A DNA stretch of 10,320 nucleotides, from NCBI GenBank assembly GCA_030834835.1, contig JAUQXD010000514.1:1-10320 (forward strand), given 5' to 3'. Each line of letters opens with the position of its first letter. The stretch's first letter is position 1. A program made the translations under genes and the position numbers. The notes under the pieces were generated by a model. The model ran no database searches. It was not told the DNA's origin and worked only from the letters and a program-made list of their open reading frames with translations. Positions 6,401 through 10,320 of this stretch are shown piece after piece. The stretch is from Thermoflexales bacterium (GTDB lineage Bacteria > Chloroflexota > Anaerolineae > Fen-1058).

Positions 6401-8959
6401 GCCTGCTCGGTCGCGTTGATAGAACAATCCCCGTCTTCTGGTGGGATCGAACAGCCGTCCGGTGATCTGGTGTTTCGCCAGGCCGTCGGCGGTGTCGCGG
6501 AGTCAGTAATCGGCTTACGGTTGTCGCCGGGCCAGGGTCTGGCCGGCTGGGTGGCGCAGCACCGGCAGTCGATCCTGGTGCCGGACGCGGTCGCCGATGT
6601 GCGCTCATACTCACTGCACGATCGGGCCGACTTCGTCACGCGCGACCTGGTGGGTGTTCCGCTGATCGCTCGCGGTGTCGTCATGGGGGTAATCGAGCTT
6701 GTCAACAAGCGCAGTGGCCGGTTTGACGAGGAAGATCGCCGTTTGCTGGAATCGGTCGCCGCGCAGGCCGCCATCGCGATCGAGCATGCGCGGCTCTTTG
6801 AAACCGAACACGCCGGGCGGGAGGCGCTGGAGACCCTGTATCGCGTCGGACAAGCCGTCAACTCCACGTTGGACGCCGATACCATCCTGGACCTGTTGAC
6901 CGATGAGGCGCTCCGCGCCACGCACGCCACCCACGGTTCGGCGTTGGTCGCGCGGCCCGATCGGGGTTGCTTCGAGCGCCGTTCGCTGCGCGGCTATTCG
7001 CCGGAACAGGCAGCCAGCGCGCGCACCGATTGGCTGCCGTTGGATCGCGGCGTGAACGGTCGGGCCTATCGCTCACAACAGGTCGTCTATGTCAGAGACG
7101 TACAGACCGATCCAGACTATCATCCACTGATCTCCGACACTCATTCGGAACTGGCGGTGCCCATCCTGCGCGGTGGTCAGGTGATTGGCAATCTGGACTT
7201 GCAGAGTCCCGTGGCGGACGCCTTCCGCGACGTGCCCCTGGCTTTTTTGCAGGCCCTCACCGATCAGGTCGCCATTGCGTTGGAAAACGCGCGGCTCTTT
7301 GAAGAGACGCGCCGTCGGGTGGATGAAATGTCGATCGTGTCGCAGGTGGCGCTGGTCGGCGCCGCCGGCCGGCCCTTTGACGAGACGGTGGCCCGCGCGA
7401 CCGACGCGCTGAGCCGGCTGTGGTCGGAGGCGACCCTGGGTTTCTTCTTCGTAGACGAAGCAGGCCAATTGCTTCGTCCACATCGCTCGTACTCTGGCGT
7501 GCCGCCAGAGAGGTTGGCCGCTTTGCGCATCCCGACGAGCGCAGGCATCATCGGTTGGGCGGTGCGCGAACGTCAGCCGGTGCGGGTGGGCAACGTCAGG
7601 GCCGATCCGCGCTACATCATCATAACTCCCGGCACGCAGTCGGTGATGGCCGCCCCGCTGGTCGCCGGCGACCGCGTCATCGGCGTGGTCAGCGTGGATA
7701 GCTCCCGATCAGACGCCTTTTCAGGTGATGATCTGCGTATCCTGACGACCCTGGCCGGGCAACTGGCGACGATCTTTGAGAAGGCCCGACTGGACGCCGA
7801 ACTGGCCGGACACGCCGCGCAACTCGAGCAGCGCGTGCAAGAACGCACGGCTGAAATTCGCCGTGAGCAAGCTCGGACCCAGGCCATCCTCGACGCGTTA
7901 GGCGAAGGCGTAGTGGTAACAGACACGCAGGGCACGATCCAGTATATGAACCCGGCCATGGAGCAAGCGACGGGCTTCACCACCAACGAATGCATCGGGC
8001 AGAATCCGCGCCTGTGGAAGAGCGGTCAAACGCAGCAGGCCGTGTACGAGTCGATGTGGACTACGCTGCTGGCCGGTCAGACCTGGCGCGGTGAGATCGT
8101 CAACCGGCGTAAAAATGGCGAGTTCTACTTTGCGGCGCTGGCCGCAGCGCCCATCTTGGCGGCAGGCGAAAGCCACAGCCCGTTCGCCGGCCTGGTCGGC
8201 GTCCAGCGCGACATTACCGAACGCAAACGCGCCGAAGAAGAGATGCAGCGCGCTCTGGAAAAAGAAAAGGAACTCAACAATCTCAAGTCGAATTTTGTAT
8301 CGCTGACGTCGCATGAGTTTCGCACTCCGCTGACCACGATTCTGTCTTCGGCCGAGATGCTGGAACACTATGGCGACGGGTGGGCTGCTGAGCGCAGACT
8401 CAAACATCTTCACCGGATTCAAACGGCGGTCAAACACATGACCACGTTGCTTAACGATATTCTGATCATCGGCAAAGCCGAGGCGGGCAAGCTGGAGTTT
8501 ACGCCGGCCCGGCTCGATCTCGCAAAGTTCTGCCGCGACCTGATGGAAGAGATCCAGCTGACGGACAAGGCCAGTCACACGCTGCTGTTTAATAGCCAGG
8601 CAGAGTGCGTGCAGGCGAACATGGACGAACAGCTCTTGCGTCACATTTTAAGCAACTTGCTGGCCAATGCGCTGAAGTATTCGCCATCGAGTGGCGTCGT
8701 GCAATTCGATCTGGACTGCCGGGCCGGCCAGGCGGTGCTCCGAATCCAGGATCACGGGATGGGTATTCCACTCGAAGACCAGGCGCGCCTGTTTGAGACT
8801 TTTCATCGGGCGAGCAATGCCCGCAACATTCCGGGCACCGGTCTGGGGCTGGCAATCGTCAAACGCTCGGTCGATTTGCATGGCGGCACAATCGACATTG
8901 CCAGTCAGGTCGGCGTGGGCACCACGGTTACAGTGACACTGCCGCTGGGTGAAGCGTAG
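3416..8959 (+). CDS. Giant soluble sensor histidine kinase: REC-PAS(5)-GAF(4)-PAS-HisKA-HATPase
   Basis: A 1847-residue cytoplasmic hybrid kinase. Domains in order: receiver 1-125 (Glu11/Asp12, phospho-acceptor Asp57, Ser85, Lys107); PAS about 138-245, 262-375, 390-503, 520-648 and 658-777; GAF about 785-958, 962-1137, 1139-1304 and 1306-1461; a short coiled coil; PAS about 1486-1604; HisKA with His1633 in SHEFRTPL; HATPase with N box (LLANALKYS, about 1748), G1 (DHGMGIP, about 1780) and G2 (GTGLGLAIVKR, about 1807). Most PAS units end in the linker DITERKRAEEAL that passes signals down a helix. No membrane segment or signal peptide is visible, so ligands should be internal. None of the GAF domains shows the Cys-His pair of bilin binding. 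GAF 2 has NKRSGRFDEED, close to the NKFDE motif of cyclic-nucleotide GAFs. ATG 3416 follows GAGAGG (3405-3410) by 5 bases. The receiver is N-terminal and there is no output domain, so phosphate must pass to other proteins. Confidence 0.97.
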   Translation: METPLRVLLIEDSESDAALVIRQLTKAGYAVNHERVETAGQMTAALENRAWDCVIADYKLPQFDAPAALAVLQATGLDLPFIVVSGTIGEETAVTLMKAGAHDYLMKDRLTRLAPVVERELVEARSRRERQQAETALRQSEELLRVVLTNIADPVFITDAAGQFTFICPNVTNTLGYSIEDIQALGNISNLASGTRSSLAELDARGEIANLEQVIVDRAGWQRIFLMTVKRVSIGAGTLLYAFHDITERKHAEEALRESEQRFRRLFTTSPDAIVLIDPHAANADWPIVDCNEAACQMNGYTREELIGQSIDLLNLATDTRDKRLAYLDRIRREGVIHVDASHRHKDGHVFPIEVSSSLFTFEGRELVLGIDRDITGRKRAEEVLRESEERFRALVENSADVIALLSGEGVILYESPAVKRVLGYEPAEMVGHAGFEFLHPDDYAVSQELYEKMFQHPQMPFSSEVRYRRKDGAWAWIHATGTNLLAEPGVKAIVINYHDITPRKLADEVLRTNERRERERAAELQTIMDVVPAAIWIAHDQMSQVVTGNHAAYELLRLPPGSNASLSAQDSLRPARCRIYQNGLELSPNDLPLQISAATGVEIWDFEEEIVFDDGTVIHVLGNAMPFFDETGRPRGAVGAFINITERKRAEEALRASDTFVKTVLDNLPIGVAVNSVEPSVNFTYMNDNFPKVYRTTRQALARPDAFWSAVYEEPDFRAEMKQRILADLASGNAERTTWVDVPITRKGAATSFITAKNIPIPDRPLMISTVWDVTERKHLEEQLRGQVATLQALAEIDREIMAATESGHVLELVCRCAAELVHAPKSALITMTAAAEVDMAASFGFNDAARVGAEFTRTRQAGLMDFSGLQTRQVIALNQVTADTPFMPETFNLEGVRALAVVPLASGEELLGALIVLDTTARQWQADELQVLTMLAGQAALALEKLRLLETARSRARHLETLNEIGQAITSSLDLDRVLTTVLDKVRQATGAEACSVALIEQSPSSGGIEQPSGDLVFRQAVGGVAESVIGLRLSPGQGLAGWVAQHRQSILVPDAVADVRSYSLHDRADFVTRDLVGVPLIARGVVMGVIELVNKRSGRFDEEDRRLLESVAAQAAIAIEHARLFETEHAGREALETLYRVGQAVNSTLDADTILDLLTDEALRATHATHGSALVARPDRGCFERRSLRGYSPEQAASARTDWLPLDRGVNGRAYRSQQVVYVRDVQTDPDYHPLISDTHSELAVPILRGGQVIGNLDLQSPVADAFRDVPLAFLQALTDQVAIALENARLFEETRRRVDEMSIVSQVALVGAAGRPFDETVARATDALSRLWSEATLGFFFVDEAGQLLRPHRSYSGVPPERLAALRIPTSAGIIGWAVRERQPVRVGNVRADPRYIIITPGTQSVMAAPLVAGDRVIGVVSVDSSRSDAFSGDDLRILTTLAGQLATIFEKARLDAELAGHAAQLEQRVQERTAEIRREQARTQAILDALGEGVVVTDTQGTIQYMNPAMEQATGFTTNECIGQNPRLWKSGQTQQAVYESMWTTLLAGQTWRGEIVNRRKNGEFYFAALAAAPILAAGESHSPFAGLVGVQRDITERKRAEEEMQRALEKEKELNNLKSNFVSLTSHEFRTPLTTILSSAEMLEHYGDGWAAERRLKHLHRIQTAVKHMTTLLNDILIIGKAEAGKLEFTPARLDLAKFCRDLMEEIQLTDKASHTLLFNSQAECVQANMDEQLLRHILSNLLANALKYSPSSGVVQFDLDCRAGQAVLRIQDHGMGIPLEDQARLFETFHRASNARNIPGTGLGLAIVKRSVDLHGGTIDIASQVGVGTTVTVTLPLGEA
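4148..5779 (+). repeat. Tandem PAS-linker repeat inside the giant kinase gene
   Basis: The linker (D/N)(I/V)T(E/G/P)RK.AEE.LR begins at 4148, 4535, 4913, 5345 and 5735, a period of 126-144 codons, and once more at 8210. The first two copies are clearly similar at the DNA level (both contain TTGCGTGAGAG shortly after the linker). This marks the PAS module borders and suggests growth by internal duplication followed by divergence. Confidence 0.75.
5770..7800 (+). repeat. Four tandem GAF modules inside the giant kinase gene
   Basis: Four units of roughly 165-175 codons each begin with a helix like LQALAEIDREI, LETLNEIGQAI, LETLYRVGQAV or MSIVSQVALVG. Each ends with QAALALEKLRLLE, QAAIAIEHARLFE, QVAIALENARLFE or QLATIFEKARLDA. 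Units 2 and 3 share the identical 15-mer GCGCGGCTCTTTGAA at their ends, so they are probably the most recent duplicates. Confidence 0.7.
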
Positions 8960-8969
8960 CATACGGCGA

Positions 8970-8984
8970 GCCGGTTTCACCGGC
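8970..8984. repeat. Short perfect hairpin between the two kinase genes
   Basis: GCCGGT and ACCGGC pair perfectly around a 3-base loop, 11 bases after the stop of the giant kinase. No T run follows on either strand, so it is not a standard intrinsic terminator. It may stabilise mRNA ends or be chance. Confidence 0.35.
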
Positions 8985-9034
8985 GGCGCGGGCAATTCCG
9001 CAGACAATTCTTGAACGCATTGAAGGAGAAATCC

Positions 9035-10150
9035 ATGAGCAAGCTGCTCGTGATTGATGACGATCAGGCCGTGCGGCTCAACCTGGTGGAACTGCTGGAG
9101 GCCGAAGGCTTTGAGGTCTTCAGCGCTGAGGATGGCCGCCGCGGCGTGCAGGTGGCCCGGCAGTCGCTGCCTGATCTGATCATCTGCGACATCATGATGC
9201 CAGAGCTGGACGGCCATGGCGTGCTGGCGGAACTGCGTCAGGACTCCGCTACCGCGACCATCCCGTTTATTTTTCTCACCGCGCTGGGCAACAAGTCCGA
9301 TTTGCGGCAGGGGATGAACCTGGGCGCGGACGACTATCTGGTCAAACCCTTTGCGCGCAGTGAACTGCTCACGGCGATAGACAGCCGGTTGGCAAAGCAG
9401 GCCGCTTACGCTCAGAAAATTGCGGTCAGGCTGGATAATCTACGGAACAGCATCACCCTGGCCCTGCCGCACGAGTTGCGCACGCCGCTGGCGGGTATCC
9501 TGGGCTTTTCACAGATCCTGGCCGAGGATGCGGCGATGTTGCCGCTGGAAGAGATTCGGGATATCGGCTGGAATATTTACCGTTCTGCCCGGCGCTTGCA
9601 CGACCTCATCGTGAATTTTCTGCTCTACGCCGATCTGGCGGTGGCCACTCGCGAGCCTAACGTTGCCAATTCCATGAAAGACACCGGCCCGTGCGAGGTT
9701 GAGTCCGTCATTTCCGATTCGGCCCGGCAACAAGCCCGACAGGACTTGCGCGAAGCCGATCTACAGATTGACCTGGAGCACGCGACCGTGCGGATCGGAG
9801 CCGCCTATCTGACGAAACTGATCGCAGAGATCAGCGGCAATGCTTTCAAATTTTCGCGGCCGGGGACGCCGGTCGATATCCGGGGCCGCCGACAGACCGC
9901 CGACTATACCGTATCGATCGAAGATCATGGGCGGGGCATGACTGCGGCTCAAATCGCCGAGGTCGGGGCCTATCTGCAATTTGAGCGCAGGCAGCACGAG
10001 CAGCAGGGTCAGGGGCTGGGATTGATCATCGCCAGATGGCTCACCGAATTGCACGGCGGCCAACTCACCATCGACAGTGTCTACGGTGAAGGCAGCACCG
10101 TGCACATTAGCCTGCCCTTGGGGTCGGGGGAAACCCAGGAGAATTACTGA
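9035..10150 (+). CDS. Receiver-histidine kinase hybrid (REC-HisKA-HATPase)
   Basis: A 371-residue soluble protein with the receiver first and the kinase second. The receiver (about 2-120) has Asp8/Asp9/Asp10, phospho-acceptor Asp52 in LIICDIMMP, Thr82 in FIFLTA and Lys104 in YLVKP. The HisKA domain carries His146 in LPHELRTPL. The HATPase shows an N box (LIAEISGNAFKFS, about 266), G1 (EDHGRGM) and G2 (GQGLGLIIARWLTELHGG). All key residues are present. There is no sensor domain and no membrane segment, so its input is probably phosphate on Asp52 controlling the kinase, a layout common in Cyanobacteria and Chloroflexota. ATG 9035 follows AAGGAG (9023-9028) by 6 bases and starts right at the receiver; the in-frame TTG at 9011 is upstream of that site and less likely. 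It lies 75 bases after the giant kinase gene, with no clear terminator between. Its receiver resembles that of the OmpR-type regulator at 1217 (shared IPFIFLT and DDYLVKP). Confidence 0.96.
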   Translation: MSKLLVIDDDQAVRLNLVELLEAEGFEVFSAEDGRRGVQVARQSLPDLIICDIMMPELDGHGVLAELRQDSATATIPFIFLTALGNKSDLRQGMNLGADDYLVKPFARSELLTAIDSRLAKQAAYAQKIAVRLDNLRNSITLALPHELRTPLAGILGFSQILAEDAAMLPLEEIRDIGWNIYRSARRLHDLIVNFLLYADLAVATREPNVANSMKDTGPCEVESVISDSARQQARQDLREADLQIDLEHATVRIGAAYLTKLIAEISGNAFKFSRPGTPVDIRGRRQTADYTVSIEDHGRGMTAAQIAEVGAYLQFERRQHEQQGQGLGLIIARWLTELHGGQLTIDSVYGEGSTVHISLPLGSGETQENY

Positions 10151-10170
10151 ACGCTATTCAAAGGTCTCGC

Positions 10171-10320
10171 GTGACTCGTAAAATACTCGTCATCAAGGAT
10201 CAAAACTCCCTTCGGAACGAACATTCTGGACCTGCCTGACAATGTCGGTTATTGACGGCACTGAAACGGCACGCATGAGCGTGCGGCGCGCACACGCGGG
10301 GTTTTCCACAGGGAAGCTGT
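10171..10320 (+). pseudogene. Decayed response-regulator receiver gene (frameshifted, runs to right edge)
   Basis: Twenty bases after the receiver-kinase, GTG 10171 opens VTRKILVIKDQNSLRNE, a receiver N-terminus. It then goes out of frame and stops at 10237-10239. The match resumes in another frame from 10223 (ILDLPDNVGY, normal continuation RNEILDLL..GY), consistent with one inserted base near 10222. That frame ends at TGA 10253. A third frame from 10254 reads DGTETARMSVRRAHAG, the usual A-DG-EA helix of receivers, with the second strand (about six residues) missing. The second residue of the metal-binding acidic pair is preceded by Lys rather than Glu/Asp (VIKDQ). One insertion, one deletion and one lost acidic residue in 100 bases mean a dead gene. 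The phospho-acceptor Asp would lie beyond what I can trace. Confidence 0.8.

Noticed and set aside
5177..6427. 416-codon open frame antisense to the large kinase
   Set aside because: Long antisense frames are expected over GC-rich genes; the plus strand is unmistakably PAS/GAF coding and the antisense protein has no domain.
6055..6930. 291-codon Ser/Arg/Ala-rich open frame antisense to the GAF region
   Set aside because: The skewed composition is typical of an antisense reading of coding DNA; no start signals.
10269..10284. GCACGC/GCGTGC hairpin as a terminator for the receiver-kinase gene
   Set aside because: It lies about 120 bases after the stop, inside the decayed receiver sequence, and no T run follows directly.
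10302..10310. TTTTCCACA, resembling a DnaA box
   Set aside because: A single site without a cluster, AT-rich unwinding region or dnaA/dnaN nearby is not evidence for an origin.

Overview
The window looks like a chromosomal segment of a moderately GC-rich bacterium, most likely a Chloroflexota (Anaerolineae/Caldilineae-like) member. This is inference from three things: the RNA polymerase beta' N-terminus with a long charged helical insertion, the very large soluble PAS/GAF sensor kinases, and a secreted protein carrying a 'YYYWLEDVD'-type Fn3-like module. No marker in the window fixes the taxon more closely.

Layout. 1-807 (minus strand) is the 5' part of rpoC, running off the left edge. Its start is a GTG behind a strong Shine-Dalgarno (SD). 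About 220 bp upstream lies a promoter with perfect sigma70 hexamers (TTGACA and TATAAT), leaving a structured leader of about 190 nt. Divergently, 1217-1966 (plus) encodes an OmpR/PhoB-type response regulator. It converges on, and shares its stop bases with, a small secreted, probably membrane-anchored Fn3-like protein (2685-1963, minus). Divergent from that, 2876-3370 (plus) is a histidine-kinase ATPase fragment with no dimerisation domain and a scrambled N-terminus. Next come a 1847-residue sensor kinase (3416-8959; REC, five PAS, four GAF, PAS, HisKA, HATPase) and a short receiver-kinase (9035-10150; REC, HisKA, HATPase). After a 20-nt gap there is a visibly broken response-regulator gene (10171 to the right edge).

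Function. Apart from rpoC and the Fn3-like protein, the window is a two-component signalling cluster. The plus-strand kinase genes from about 2876 onward are closely spaced without a clear terminator and may be one transcription unit. Neither complete kinase has a predicted membrane segment, so both should sense cytoplasmic signals. Both start with a receiver, so they can accept as well as donate phosphate. The OmpR-type protein is the only intact DNA-binding output in view and is a plausible end point, but the wiring is inference. The broken kinase at the front and the broken regulator at the back suggest a cluster that has been expanding, recombining and decaying.

I see no mobile element, CRISPR array, tRNA or rRNA. 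I do not see a clearly new biological system. The most interesting items are rpoC standing apart from rpoB with its own structured leader, the chimeric kinase remnant, the decayed receiver gene, and the architecture of the large kinase.
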